In this document: in pieces, positions 38,359 through 47,857 of the stretch
Position numbering within the stretch: position 1 is the first letter of the stretch
How the letters are laid out: every line of letters begins with the position of its first letter
Source of the DNA: Methylobacterium sp. Leaf104
Lineage (GTDB): Bacteria; Pseudomonadota; Alphaproteobacteria; Rhizobiales; Beijerinckiaceae
NCBI RefSeq assembly: GCF_001422885.1
Contig: NZ_LMMZ01000001.1
Coordinates: 500,565 to 564,564, forward strand
Length of the DNA stretch: 64,000 nt
Direction of reading: 5' to 3'
Made by a program: the position numbers and the translations under genes
The notes under the pieces: model-generated
Seen by the model: only the letters and a program-made list of their open reading frames with translations
The model's database searches: none
Told to the model about the DNA's origin: nothing

Positions 38359-39663
38359 TCAGCCGCCGCGGGCCGAACGCCGGCGCATGGTCAGGATCAG
38401 GTGCGCGGCCGAGACCGCGTGCCCGATGGTGATGACGAGGGCGGCCCCGGTGATCCCGTACCAGGCGATCAGCGGGACCATGATCGCCAGGGAGACCACG
38501 AGGCTGACCACGAAGGCGCGGAAGACCGGGCCGGTGTCCTGGATCGCCCGGAAATACTGGGTCACCATATCGCGCAGGAAGATGCAGGCGACCGCGAGCG
38601 CCAGGATGCGCACGCTGGCGGCGTAGTCCGCGAAGGCCGGCCCGAACACCAGGGCGAGCCAGGTCCCGGCCGGGAGCGCGATGGCGAGGAGGAGCAGGGC
38701 GACCACGGGCCCGAGGGTCAGCGTCGCCCGCTCCAGATAGGCGCGCAGGCCCCGGTCGCCGCCGGTCTCGAAGGCGTGCGCGGCGGCCGTGGGAAGGATG
38801 TTCTCCGTGGCGGTCAGCAGGATGATCACGAAGCCGACGAGGTACTGCGCCGCCCGCAGGCCGCCGATCGCCTCGTCGCCGAGCGCGATCCCGGCGACGA
38901 TCCAGGCCAGCTGCTCCTGCCCGAAGGTGACGAAGACCAGGGGGAACATCCAGCGGCCGATGCCCCAGTGCCGCCGCGCCACCGGCACGAGGCGCAGCGG
39001 GCGCCGCGGCGCGCGCCAGATGCCGTAGGCGAGGGGGGCGGCGGTGACGAGGGCGGTGCCCGCCAGGAGCGCGGTGGCCAGGGCCGCGTCGAGGACGAGG
39101 CCGCACCACCAGGCGAGCGCGAGGGCCAGGGGGAAGGCCACGGCCCGGGCGGTGTCCATCGCTACGGCGACGAGGCCGCGCCCGCGGGCGAACAGGGTTC
39201 GGCGCACGGTGAGCTGGAGGTTCTGCGCCACCGTCAGGGCGGCGCCGGCGGCGACGACGCCCGGCTCCACGGCATGGTGGCGCAGGGCGAAGACGGCGAC
39301 GAGGGCCAGGGCGACGCCGGCCGCGGCCACCACCGCAGCGAGGAGGGCGGCGGCCAGGACGGTGGCGTCGTAGGTCGAGGCGGATCGCCGCCCCCGCGCC
39401 GCCAGCGTCATCATCGGCGCCGTCACCAGCGCGTTGTGCAGCCCCTGCGCGAAGGCCGTCACGATCAGGATCAGGACGAAGAGCCCAAATTCCTCGATGC
39501 CGACCAGGCGCGCGGTGGCGATGCCGCTGACGAAGCCGAAGCCGCTGACGACGGCCTGGTCGAGCAGGGAGGCCAGGGCCGGACGCCGGGCGAAGCGCAG
39601 GGCGCGGGCGACGAGCCCGGCCTCGTCGCCGCGGGGCTGGATCACGGGGCTTTGCGGGACCAT
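38359..39663 (-). CDS. Wzx-like oligosaccharide flippase
   Basis: 434 aa with about twelve hydrophobic helices, starting SLLDQAVVSGFGFVSGIATARLVGIEEFGLFVLILIV-type (AVVSGFGFVSG, ARLVGIEEFGLF), the signature of polysaccharide transporter (MATE-like) flippases. It would move lipid-linked repeat units across the inner membrane. I start at MVPQSPVIQPRG, since 26 upstream in-frame residues are Arg/Pro-rich. It follows the FemAB-like gene by 22 nt in one unit. Confidence 0.85.
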   Translation of the reverse strand: MVPQSPVIQPRGDEAGLVARALRFARRPALASLLDQAVVSGFGFVSGIATARLVGIEEFGLFVLILIVTAFAQGLHNALVTAPMMTLAARGRRSASTYDATVLAAALLAAVVAAAGVALALVAVFALRHHAVEPGVVAAGAALTVAQNLQLTVRRTLFARGRGLVAVAMDTARAVAFPLALALAWWCGLVLDAALATALLAGTALVTAAPLAYGIWRAPRRPLRLVPVARRHWGIGRWMFPLVFVTFGQEQLAWIVAGIALGDEAIGGLRAAQYLVGFVIILLTATENILPTAAAHAFETGGDRGLRAYLERATLTLGPVVALLLLAIALPAGTWLALVFGPAFADYAASVRILALAVACIFLRDMVTQYFRAIQDTGPVFRAFVVSLVVSLAIMVPLIAWYGITGAALVITIGHAVSAAHLILTMRRRSARGG

Positions 39664-39685
39664 CGACCTCCGGGGGACGCGTCGG

Positions 39686-40687
39686 TCAGCGATAGGACAG
39701 GAAGGCCGCCGCCGCATCCCGCAGGCGCGGGGTGCGGCCATAGATCCAGCGCGGGCCGCTGAGGGCCGGCGTCTTGCTCAGGCCGTGCTTGAACTCGAAG
39801 ACGCCCCGGTTGTTGGCCGGGTCGATGCCCCCGAAATCGAAGGTCCGGCGCCCCTCGGCATGGGCCTGTTCGACGAAGCGCCAGACCGCCAGGGTCGGGG
39901 CGGCGCAGGCCCGCGCCCGATCGTTCGAGGCGGTGTAGAAATCGGTGAAGCGCCGGCCCGAGACGTGGGCGATGCGGATCAGCACCCGCTCGCCCTTCTC
40001 GCGGACCTCGAGGATGCGGTGGTGGGGATCGCGCGCGACGAGGTCGCGGAAGAGCGGCCCGTTGAGGCTGTCGCGAAAGCCCTTCTGGGCCTGGAGCGCG
40101 CCGTACATCTCCCAGAAGGCGTCGAAGGCCGCGAGGCGCTCGTCGAGGTCGGTGAGGAAGCGCGTGGTCAGGTCGGGATTGCGCTCGGCCTTGCGCAGGG
40201 CCTTGCGCCAGCGCTGGTCCATCGCCTGGAGGAGCGGCTCGGTGCCCCCCGTCAGGTCGAGTTCCAGGGTGAAGTACTTGGCCGACTGCGCCGGCACGAA
40301 GCCGTGACCCAGCAGGGCGAGGAGGATCGCGTCGGACTGGAAATGCTCGAAGCTCACCGCCACGAGGTCGAGGCGGCCGAGGGCCAGGTGCTCGAGGAAC
40401 AGGGCGACCACCGCGTCGGCGTGCTTCTCGCCCTTCTCGGTGAGGAGCGGGCAGCCCTGGAGCAGCACGAAGCGCACGAAGCCGCGCCGCTTCACCTGGT
40501 ACTGGATCAGCGCCACCGGCGCCTCGCTGGCATCGCGCACGACGAGGCGTGTCACGTCCCAGCCGATCCTGCCCTTGTAGGCGCCCCACATCCACGACGC
40601 GAAGACGTTGCCGCGGGGCAGCGACCAGATCGCTTCGTCCCAGACGGCCGGGTCCGGACAGGGACGGATGGTCAGTGCCGCGCTCAT
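39686..40687 (-). CDS. FemAB/BcsL-like GNAT acyltransferase
   Basis: 333 aa. Two GNAT-like halves with motifs typical of the CelD/BcsL and FemAB group: GNVFASWMWGAYKGRIGW at the N-terminus, QRWRKALRKAERNPDL and YRAFDFGGIDP-like (RRTFDFGGIDPANNRGVFEF) near the C-terminus, and FKHGLSK. Relatives transfer amino acids to peptidoglycan bridges or acyl groups to polysaccharides. Its location beside a flippase and a deacetylase favours decoration of the exopolysaccharide. Donor and target cannot be told from sequence. Confidence 0.8.
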   Translation of the reverse strand: MSAALTIRPCPDPAVWDEAIWSLPRGNVFASWMWGAYKGRIGWDVTRLVVRDASEAPVALIQYQVKRRGFVRFVLLQGCPLLTEKGEKHADAVVALFLEHLALGRLDLVAVSFEHFQSDAILLALLGHGFVPAQSAKYFTLELDLTGGTEPLLQAMDQRWRKALRKAERNPDLTTRFLTDLDERLAAFDAFWEMYGALQAQKGFRDSLNGPLFRDLVARDPHHRILEVREKGERVLIRIAHVSGRRFTDFYTASNDRARACAAPTLAVWRFVEQAHAEGRRTFDFGGIDPANNRGVFEFKHGLSKTPALSGPRWIYGRTPRLRDAAAAFLSYR

Positions 40688-40904
40688 CGGAGTTTCATGT
40701 CTCGCAGGTCCGCCACGGGCGTCGGTCCGTCAGGTCGATCGATCGAGGCGCCTTCTTACGGTGAAATGCCTGCCATCCCCGCTCGCGCGGCGCTCGTCTT
40801 CAGGCAAGACTGTGAAGATCCTTAATTTAACGCTGTTGGCGAATGGTTCCGGGGATGTCCGTCGCGTCGCTGCTGATCAGCCGCGGATCTGTTAAGGTCG
40901 CGTC

Positions 40905-41684
40905 ATGCCCAGGACGTTCGAACATTTCATCCGCGACACGCCCGTCCTGCGCGAGGCGGCCCTGCGGGTGCGGGCGCTGTCCCGGTCGATGGCGGCGGCG
41001 CCGCCCGGGCTCTACACGCTCTGCTATCACCATGTCGCCCCGGGCCGGCAGGAGCGCTTCGCCCGTCAGCTGCGCTTCCTCGCCCGGCACGGCACCTTCG
41101 TCACGGCGGACCGGGCCGCCGACCTCGTCGCGCGCGGGGAGGCCGCCCAGGGCCGCTCCTTCCTCGTCAGCTTCGACGACGGCTACGCCGACACCCACGC
41201 GGTGGCGCTGCCGGTGCTGCGCAGCCTGGGCGTCCCCGCGATCCTGTTCCTCGTCAGCGACTGGATCGACGCGCCCCCGGACGCGGACCGGGCCGGCTAC
41301 ATGGACCGCCCCGCGGTGGCGGACTGGCTCGCCGCCGGCCTCGACGTCGGCTCCCATTCGGCGACCCACCGCAACCTTGCGCGCCTCGACGCGGCGGAGA
41401 TCGGCGCGGAACTGACCCGCTCGCGCCGGGACCTGCAGGCGCTGACCGGCCGTCCCATCCGGGACTTCGCCTGCCCCTGGGGCGTGGCCGGCACCGATTT
41501 CGACCCGGCGCGCGACACGGCGCTGGCCCGGGACGCGGGCTACCGCAGCTTCCACACCACCCGCCGGGGCGCGGCCCGGGGACCGGACGACCTCATGCTG
41601 ATGCCGCGCCACGTCCTCGAGCCGGACTGGGGCCTCTACCAGATCGATGCCCTGGTGGGCGGGCGGGCGCGCGCCGCCCGATGA
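40905..41684 (+). CDS. polysaccharide deacetylase (NodB-like)
   Basis: 259 aa. Metal and catalytic residues in SFDDGYADT (D91, D92), and the second motif GSHSATHRNL with the H-x3-H metal ligands, then WGVAGTDFDPARDTALARDAGYRSFHTTR. Carbohydrate esterase family 4 fold; removes N- or O-acetyl groups from sugar polymers. No signal peptide is obvious, so it may act at the cytoplasmic or periplasmic face on precursors. Its stop overlaps the next GT4 gene start (ATGA), so both are cotranslated. Confidence 0.9.
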   Translation: MPRTFEHFIRDTPVLREAALRVRALSRSMAAAPPGLYTLCYHHVAPGRQERFARQLRFLARHGTFVTADRAADLVARGEAAQGRSFLVSFDDGYADTHAVALPVLRSLGVPAILFLVSDWIDAPPDADRAGYMDRPAVADWLAAGLDVGSHSATHRNLARLDAAEIGAELTRSRRDLQALTGRPIRDFACPWGVAGTDFDPARDTALARDAGYRSFHTTRRGAARGPDDLMLMPRHVLEPDWGLYQIDALVGGRARAAR

Positions 41685-42805
41685 GCCGGACCGCATCCGG
41701 GCGCCGCGACGGCCCCGTGGTGATCGTGATCGGCGCGCGCGCGCCGTACATGCACCGCCTCTACGAGCGCCTCGGCGCCGCCCTCGACCGGCCCCTGCAC
41801 GTGCTGGCCTGCAGCGCCCGCGAGGCGGCCCGGCAATGGGAGATGCCCGAGCCGGAGGCCTACCGCTTCGCCGTGGTGCCGGGCCTGCGCTGGTACCGCA
41901 GCGCGGTGAGCAACCTCTACGTCAATCCGGCCATCGTGCCCCGCCTCGCCGCCCTGCGCCCGAGCGTCCTCGTGGTCAACGACTTCGCCCCCACCATGCT
42001 GATGGCCGCCGCGGCCGCGCGCGCCCTCGGCGTGCCCTACGGCCTGCGCACCGACGGCGTGCCCGAGACCGATCCCGGCCGGCGCTCGCGGCCGCACCGG
42101 GCGATGCGGCGGCTGCTGGTCCCGGGCGCGCGCTTCGGCCTCGGGCCGAGCGCGGGCAGCCTCGCCCTCCTCGAAGGCTACGGCCTGCCCGCCGACCGGC
42201 TCGCGCTGGCCCCGCTCTTCCCGGCCTGGGATGCCGGCCCGGCGGCGGGCACGCCCGAGGCGGAGCGGCCCTACGACCTCCTGTTCTGCGGCATCCTCAA
42301 CGAGGACGTGAAGGGCGCGCGCTTCTTCACCGACGTCGTCCTCGCCTGTGCGGCGAGCGGCCGGGCTCTCCGGGTCCGGGTCGCCGGCGACGGCCCCCTG
42401 CGCGCCGAGATGGAGGCGCGCCTGGCGGCGGCCGGGGTCGCGGCGCGGTTCGACGGCTTCGTGCAGCAGGCGGATCTCGGCGCGGTCTACGCCTCGGCGC
42501 GGCTGTTCCTGTTCCCGAGCCGGGGCGACGTCTGGGGCATCGTCCTGCAGGAGGCCCTGCAGAGCGGGACGGCGGTGCTCGCCTCGCCCCATTCGGGCGC
42601 GGCGCGGGAGCTCGTCGCGGCCTCCGGATGCGGCGAGGTCCGCCCGATGACGGTGGCGGGCTGGGCCGACGCGGCCCTGGCGCTCCTCGACGATCCCGGG
42701 CGGCGGGCCGCCTTCCGCAGCCGGGCCGTGCCGGCCCTGGCACGGTTCTCCCTCGACGCCGCGACGCGGGCCTACCGCGCGGCGCTCGGCCCCGCCCTCG
42801 CCTGA
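41681..42805 (+). CDS. GT4-family glycosyltransferase
   Basis: 374 aa with the two-Rossmann GT-B layout: GARAPYMHRLYERLG at the N-terminus, and C-terminal FCGILNEDVKGARFFTDV, VRVAGDGPLRAEMEARLAAAG, RLFLFPSRGDVWGIVLQEAL (the E-x7-E region). It adds a sugar, probably in repeat-unit assembly in the cytoplasm. Acceptor and donor unknown. It starts inside the stop of the deacetylase gene and ends 7 bp from the convergent WecG-like gene. Confidence 0.88.
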   Translation: MSRTASGRRDGPVVIVIGARAPYMHRLYERLGAALDRPLHVLACSAREAARQWEMPEPEAYRFAVVPGLRWYRSAVSNLYVNPAIVPRLAALRPSVLVVNDFAPTMLMAAAAARALGVPYGLRTDGVPETDPGRRSRPHRAMRRLLVPGARFGLGPSAGSLALLEGYGLPADRLALAPLFPAWDAGPAAGTPEAERPYDLLFCGILNEDVKGARFFTDVVLACAASGRALRVRVAGDGPLRAEMEARLAAAGVAARFDGFVQQADLGAVYASARLFLFPSRGDVWGIVLQEALQSGTAVLASPHSGAARELVAASGCGEVRPMTVAGWADAALALLDDPGRRAAFRSRAVPALARFSLDAATRAYRAALGPALA

Positions 42806-42812
42806 ACCCGGC

Positions 42813-43667
42813 TCAGAACAGGGGGACGCCGTGCGGCGGCGCGGCCCGCTTGCCCCGGCGGGCGCGGTCGAAGGCCACGATGGCGAGGAAGCGCGGCACC
42901 ACCTGGGCGTAGCGGGCGCGCAGGCGCCGGGGCTCCTGGATCAGGCGGAAGAGCCATTCGAGGCCGCACCAGGTCATCACCCGCGGCGCCCGCGGGATCG
43001 TGCCGATGTTCACGTCGAACGCCGCCCCCACGCCCATGGCGACGATCCCCGGCAGGAACGGGGTGTGCGCCTGCATGAAGAGCTCCTGCTTGGGCGTACT
43101 CAGCCCGATCCACAGGACCTGGGTGCCGTTGGCGCGCAGGCGCGCGTAGAGGTCCCCGGCCTCCGGCTCGGTCAGGGGCCGGTAGGGCAGGGTCTCGGCC
43201 CCGGCCACCGCGAGGCCGGGCGCGCGCCGGGCCATCTCGGCGGCGAGCTTCTCGGCCACGCCGGGTCCGCCGCCGAGGAAGAAGTGGCGCCAGCCCGGCT
43301 CGAGGCCGGCCCGGCACACGGCCTCGACCGATTCGATGCCCGGCACCTGGGCGATGGCCCTGTGGCCGCGCAGGCGCCCGACCCAGGCCAGGGGCCGCCC
43401 GTCGGCGCAGACCAGGAGGGCGGCGTCGTGGGCCGCGCGCACCTCCGGCTCGTCCTGTGCCCGGACGATGCCGTGCGCGTCGCGGAAGACCACGAAGGTG
43501 CCCGGCGCGGGGGTGGGCCGGCCCAGGCGGCGGCGGAGCGCCGCGACGAGGCCGCCCATGTCGGTGATCGAGACCGGGACGCCGCCCAGAAGGAAGTGCG
43601 GAACATCCGGATCGTGGCCCCAGGCGCGCGCAGGCATGTCGGTGTCCGGAATGAGAGGGCGCGTCAT
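42813..43667 (-). CDS. WecG/TagA/CpsF-family glycosyltransferase (GT26)
   Basis: 284 aa. Family blocks DAHGIVRAQ, CADGRPLAWVGRLRG, RHFFLGGGPGVAEKLA, QVLWIGLSTPKQELFM and GIVAMGVGAAFDVN with the catalytic-region Asp. Members transfer ManNAc(A) or a related sugar onto a lipid-linked primer, usually as the second assembly step. The ATG overlaps the stop of the GT4 gene upstream (ATGA), making a coupled pair. No priming transferase (WecA/WbaP) is seen in the island. Confidence 0.9.
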   Translation of the reverse strand: MTRPLIPDTDMPARAWGHDPDVPHFLLGGVPVSITDMGGLVAALRRRLGRPTPAPGTFVVFRDAHGIVRAQDEPEVRAAHDAALLVCADGRPLAWVGRLRGHRAIAQVPGIESVEAVCRAGLEPGWRHFFLGGGPGVAEKLAAEMARRAPGLAVAGAETLPYRPLTEPEAGDLYARLRANGTQVLWIGLSTPKQELFMQAHTPFLPGIVAMGVGAAFDVNIGTIPRAPRVMTWCGLEWLFRLIQEPRRLRARYAQVVPRFLAIVAFDRARRGKRAAPPHGVPLF

Positions 43668-44929
43668 GCGGCGGCCCGGTCGGTGTCTGTGGAACGGGCC
43701 GCGACGGCTTCGCGGTAGATCGCGAGCGCGCGCGCGGTGACGGCGGCTTCCGTCCAGTCGCGCTCGTAGGCCTGGCGCGCCCGGCGGCCCATCGCCCGCG
43801 CGGCGTCGGGGTCTTCGACGATCCGGTCGAGGGCGCGGGCGAGCCCCGCGGGATCGCGCGGCGGCACCAGGAGGCCGGTCTCGCCGTCGGCGACGAGGTC
43901 GGCCAGGGCGCCGATGCGCGAGGCGACGACGGGCGTGCCGAGGCTGAACGCCTCGGCGATGACCATGGGCAGGCCCTCGTACCAGTGCGAGGGCACCACC
44001 AGGGCGGCCGCCCGCGCCATCGCCGCCTGCACGGCCGCCCGGTCCTGGGGGCCGAGGACGGTGAGGCCGGGGGCGCGGCGCAGGACCGCCTCCTCGGGAC
44101 CCTCGCCGATGACCGTCACGGGGGCGCGGCCGAGCCGCGCGGCCTCCATCAGGGTGCCGACGCCCTTCTCGGGCACGAGCCGCCCGACGAACAGGATGCC
44201 GGCCCGCGGGCCGGCGGTGTCGAGGCCTGGATCGGCGAGGCCCGGATCGGCGAGGCCGTTCGGCTTGATCCGGATGCGGCTCTCCGGGAGGCCGGCGGCG
44301 AGGAAGCGCGCGCGGGCGAAGGGGGTGAGCGCGATGAAGCGGTCCACGTCCCGCTGCCAGGTGCCCGCCCGCCGGTGCACGTCGATCATCCGCGCCACCG
44401 CCAGCGATCCCAAACGGGAGCCGCGATAGCAGGCGTGCCGCACCGCCCGATAGGGGGAGCCGGCCACGCAATCCTCACAAGGTCGGGATTCGCGCATGAG
44501 GATGCCGTTGGCGCAGGTCACGCGGAAATTGTGGAGGGTCTGCACGGTGGCGGCCCCTTCGGCGCGCACGGCCGCATGCATGCCCGGCGAGACCTGCGGA
44601 AACACGTTGTGCGCATGCACCAGGTCGGGCCGGAACGCGCGCACCGCCTCGACCACGGCGGCGATCCCGCGCGGCGCGTGCGCCGCCTCGTAGGCCGTGC
44701 GCAGGCGGTCCCATCCGGTGCGGATGCCGGCATTGTCGAAGAAGAGCGTCTCGACGGTCTGCCCGGCGCGGCGCAGGCTCGCCACCTCCTGGGCCACCAC
44801 CGAGTCCTCGCCGCCGCGCACCTGGTAGCGGTTGTGCACCACGAGGATGCGCAGGGGCGCGGCGCCGGGCACGGCCGACGCGGACGGGCCGCCACCCGGA
44901 CGGCTTCGAGCGACCTCTGGACTGATCAT
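43664..44929 (-). CDS. GT4-family glycosyltransferase
   Basis: 421 aa. GT-B layout: VVHNRYQVRGGEDSVVAQEV, the central RPDLVHAHNVFP and TLHNFRVTCANG, and the C-terminal FVGRLVPEKGVGTLM, VTVIGEGPEEAVLRR, VVPSHWYEGLPMVIAEA (E-x7-E motif). A cysteine pair around CEDCVAG is present in some relatives. It is the first gene of the pair with the WecG-like enzyme. An internal 15-bp repeat gives LADPGLADPG. Donor and acceptor unknown. Confidence 0.9.
   Translation of the reverse strand: MISPEVARSRPGGGPSASAVPGAAPLRILVVHNRYQVRGGEDSVVAQEVASLRRAGQTVETLFFDNAGIRTGWDRLRTAYEAAHAPRGIAAVVEAVRAFRPDLVHAHNVFPQVSPGMHAAVRAEGAATVQTLHNFRVTCANGILMRESRPCEDCVAGSPYRAVRHACYRGSRLGSLAVARMIDVHRRAGTWQRDVDRFIALTPFARARFLAAGLPESRIRIKPNGLADPGLADPGLDTAGPRAGILFVGRLVPEKGVGTLMEAARLGRAPVTVIGEGPEEAVLRRAPGLTVLGPQDRAAVQAAMARAAALVVPSHWYEGLPMVIAEAFSLGTPVVASRIGALADLVADGETGLLVPPRDPAGLARALDRIVEDPDAARAMGRRARQAYERDWTEAAVTARALAIYREAVAARSTDTDRAAA
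44222..44251 (-). repeat. two tandem 15-bp repeats inside the GT4 gene
   Basis: Two near-identical 15-bp units (44222-44236 and 44237-44251, one difference) encode a repeated LADPG. Frame-preserving, so probably a recent slippage event in a linker. Confidence 0.8.
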
Positions 44930-45596
44930 CGCGATATGCCATGCCCGGTAGGGTGGCAGCGCGGCTGCCGGTGAAGTGAATGACGAGCGTTGGACTGCCG
45001 CCGATCCTGAGCAAGATTAAGCGCGCTCGTCTTAAGAATTGCCACCGTGTTTCGAGGATCGAGCCGCATCGCCATTCACCTTTGTCTTACCACGTTGGAC
45101 ATCCGGGCCTTGGAGCCGGGCGACTGAAAGACCTGGTGCGGCGGAGAGACTCGGGACGGCGGGCGAATCGAGGTCGGCGGCAAGCACGGACATACGTCAG
45201 GTCAGATGAACGCGCGCCCCTCGATCTCTCTTTCGCACCGTCGGCCAACGCGATCCTGTTCACATCGTTCGCGGCGGAGCCGGCGACGTCAATTTATGGT
45301 TGACGATCGCCTGCGCGCCGCGCGCATCGGACGGGAGGGCAGGGGGGTGGGTCCATGCGGGAGTCGCATGTCTGGTCCGTGATCCACCGGGAACGCCCCC
45401 CGCACGGCCAGATCGGCAGGAACATGGGCCGGAGCCTGTCGTTGTTTGGCAGATTGACCGTGTGGGCGGCGCATGCCGCCGCTCGCCCGAGATCAAGCTC
45501 AGCCGAAATCGGAGGCTCGGCGCCGCCACCGCCCCTGGTGCAGGTCGCGCGGTGCGCCTTCCACGAGACTTGCCACGAGACTGAAGGACGATCCGA
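44930..45596. other. 667-bp intergenic region upstream of dps
   Basis: Lower G+C than its surroundings in the first 130 bp, with an inverted repeat TTAAG-N9-CTTAA near 45017-45035. Short open frames here (44980-45303, 45355-45690) have no recognisable similarity and run across the dps start, so they are not annotated. It contains the dps promoter and that of the divergent GT4 gene, neither of which could be pinned down. Confidence 0.45.
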
Positions 45597-46148
45597 ATGG
45601 CCGATAAGACCCAAGCCGGTAACCAGCGTCTCCACGAGACCCAGAACGGCACCAAGTCCAACGCGAAGAAGGTTTCGATCGACGTGCTGAACGCGCGCCT
45701 GTCGGACGGAATCGACCTCGCCCTCGACGTGAAGCAGGCGCACTGGAACCTCAAGGGCCCGCAGTTCATCGGGATCCACGAGATGCTCGATGGCTTCCGG
45801 ACCGAGCTCGACGACTACAACGACAAGGTCGCCGAGCGCATCACCCAGCTCGGCGGCACCGCGCGCGGCACTGCCCAGGCGGTCGCCTCGGCCTCGCAGC
45901 TGAAGCCCTATCCCCTGGACGCCTACGCGATCGCCGACCACTTGGCCGCGCTGATCGACCGCTACGGCGTCTACGCCAACGCCGTGCGCCAGAACATCGA
46001 CGACACCGACGAGGCGGGCGATGCCGGCACGGCCGACCTCCTTACCGAGGTCTCGCGCGGCGTCGACAAGCAGCTCTGGTTCCTGGAGGCCCACGTGCAG
46101 GAGCCGACCGGCACCCTGCGCGACGGCGACCACGCCGGCCAGCGCTGA
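45597..46148 (+). CDS. dps: Dps-family ferritin-like DNA-binding protein
   Basis: 183 aa. Ferroxidase-site block VKQAHWNLKGPQFIGIHEMLDGFRTELDDY with His, Asp and Glu ligands at the dimer interface, followed by the four-helix bundle. The Lys-rich N-terminal tail (MADKTQAGNQRLHETQN...KSNAKK) may bind DNA. It stores iron and protects DNA in stress and stationary phase as a dodecamer in the cytosol. It has a dedicated terminator downstream and no cotranscribed gene. Confidence 0.94.
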   Translation: MADKTQAGNQRLHETQNGTKSNAKKVSIDVLNARLSDGIDLALDVKQAHWNLKGPQFIGIHEMLDGFRTELDDYNDKVAERITQLGGTARGTAQAVASASQLKPYPLDAYAIADHLAALIDRYGVYANAVRQNIDDTDEAGDAGTADLLTEVSRGVDKQLWFLEAHVQEPTGTLRDGDHAGQR

Positions 46149-46175
46149 GCATCGGCCCGACATCGATCGATATCG

Positions 46176-46202
46176 GGGGACGCCGCGAGGCGTCCCCTTT
46201 TT
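46176..46202 (+). terminator. intrinsic terminator of dps
   Basis: Nine-bp stem GGGGACGCC / GGCGTCCCC, tetraloop GCGA, followed directly by TTTTT. 27 bp past the dps stop. Confidence 0.9.
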
Positions 46203-46400
46203 CGTGGGCCGACGGCATCGCATTCGGACCTGCCCGCGACGCCCGGGAGTGACGGCGCGGAGCCCTGATCACGCATCCCATCGCCCGTCTCGCCGGGAAC
46301 CCGGGTCTGCGCGGCCATCAGCGGGACCGGAAGCGGGCGGCGGATCATCTGCCGCGGTCGCACCCCACGCCGCATCCGTCGCGCACAGCCGCTGCCGCGC

Positions 46401-47342
46401 TCAATCGGCGTTGCTCAGATCCGAATGCGCCGGCGATCGAGGCGGTGTTCGTCCGGTGACGGCCGCTTCCGTCGGCCGCGCCTCCGCCTCCAGGTATCCG
46501 CGCGCGATCCGGGAAAACTCCGGCGTGCGCAGGTAGCCGTAGGACTTGTGGTGGTTCGCCTCGCCGGTGGGCCGGCGGTAGTCGTTCACCACCCGGTGGT
46601 CGGCGACCGCGACGCCGGCATCGTTCGGCCGGAAATCCTCCGCCAGGGTGCCGGTGAGCGTGACGATGTCGTTGCCGTCGGCGAGGTTGGTCCAGTGGCC
46701 GAGGTTGTTCGGAACCCGGGCCTCGCCGAACTCGGCCGCGATCTTCATCTTCACCTTGGCGAGGCCGAGCGGGGCGCCGACGGTGACGAGGTGGTCGATC
46801 CGCAGGTCCGGCCGGTCCCGCTCCAGGAGCCGCAGCACGTCGTAGGCGATCACCGAGCCCATGGAATGGGCGACCAGCAGGATGCGGTGGCCGCGGAGCT
46901 GCGCCAGCCGCTCGCTCAGGCGGTTCCGGACCTCGGCCGCGAAGGCGCGCTCGCCGTGATAGTGCCAGAGATCGTCGAAGCGGTGTTCCAGGATGACGTC
47001 GTCGACGAGGGTGATCCCGGTGGCCTCCTCGATGCGGTCGATCCCGGCATACAGGGTGGCGAGGACGTCCTGGCCGGTGAGGCTCGGGGCGTCGGCCTCG
47101 GCTGGCAGGGGGCTCGCCTCCGCCTGCGGCCGGTACGGCTCGGCGATGGCGTCGCTGGCGAGCGGCGCCTCGTAGCGCAGGTCGGCCCAGTACACGAAGG
47201 CGAGGCCGAAGGCGGCATCCGCGAGTCCTTCGTTCCGCGCCAGGCCCTCGGCGATGGCCTCGCGCCACCAGCGCGTCTTCTCATCGACCGGCGGCTTGTT
47301 GGCCAAGCCGTGGATGCCGACGATGACGCTGGGCCGTTCCAT
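46401..47342 (-). CDS. alpha/beta-hydrolase, esterase/lipase-like
   Basis: 313 aa. N-terminal VIVGIHGLANKPPV with an oxyanion-region HG, then LLVAHSMGSVIAYDVL, a G/A-H-S-M-G-S nucleophile elbow. A late YRRPTGEANHHKSYGY segment supplies a likely catalytic His. It resembles the alpha/beta hydrolases seen in two-component lipase-type or serine-peptidase annotations; the substrate is unknown. No signal peptide. The start at 47342 opens directly on the first strand; the longer frame is rejected. Confidence 0.78.
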   Translation of the reverse strand: MERPSVIVGIHGLANKPPVDEKTRWWREAIAEGLARNEGLADAAFGLAFVYWADLRYEAPLASDAIAEPYRPQAEASPLPAEADAPSLTGQDVLATLYAGIDRIEEATGITLVDDVILEHRFDDLWHYHGERAFAAEVRNRLSERLAQLRGHRILLVAHSMGSVIAYDVLRLLERDRPDLRIDHLVTVGAPLGLAKVKMKIAAEFGEARVPNNLGHWTNLADGNDIVTLTGTLAEDFRPNDAGVAVADHRVVNDYRRPTGEANHHKSYGYLRTPEFSRIARGYLEAEARPTEAAVTGRTPPRSPAHSDLSNAD

Positions 47343-47536
47343 GGTGTCCGAGAATTTCCTGTCCGGGCGGTCGTGTCGTCGCAACGCTTCTGCGGTCGCA
47401 ACGCTTCGACCGCCGCAAGTTTTCGATGGCGCGAATCTGGGTTGCCGCACGTCTGCGTGAGCGCAACGCTTCTCCGATCTAGGGCCGGCCGCAGGGCGGG
47501 CGACCGGACGAAAGGTCGCCCGGGGGCGAGCGCCGC

Positions 47537-47773
47537 TCAGCCGGCATCCTCCCAGTAGCCGCGGACATCGGCGGCCGTGGCGGTGAGGTGGACGTGTTCG
47601 TCCACCCGCTCGACCCAGGCCAGCGGCAGCAGGTGGTGGCGGCCATGGGCGGCGGGGTCCGACCGGGTCAGTTTGATGAGGGTATCGCCCTCCATGTGGT
47701 CGACCGTCCCCACATGGAGCCCGTCCGACGACCGGACTTCCATGTGCGCCTTGATATCCGCTGTCTCTGGCAT
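47537..47773 (-). CDS. DUF2171 domain-containing protein
   Basis: 78 aa. The sequence (IKAHMEVRSSDGLHVGTVDHMEGDTLIKLTR then HHLLPLAWVERVDEHVHL) fits the short beta-rich PRC-barrel-like DUF2171 proteins of Rhizobiales. Function unknown; they are often stress-induced. The start at the ATG of MPETADIK is chosen over an extended frame of 26 codons. It lies between an alpha/beta hydrolase and arsH, both on the same strand, but with large gaps. Confidence 0.78.
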   Translation of the reverse strand: MPETADIKAHMEVRSSDGLHVGTVDHMEGDTLIKLTRSDPAAHGRHHLLPLAWVERVDEHVHLTATAADVRGYWEDAG

Positions 47774-47857
47774 CTGGCCTTTTTCGCTCCGCGACCCTCC
47801 AGCCTCAACGGCCCGGCGCAGCCGTGGTTCGATCACAGGGCGCTTCGCCACGGGGCC

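Noticed and set aside
44980..45690. Two short frames upstream of dps
   Set aside because: No family likeness or ribosome site, and one runs over the dps start codon in another frame.
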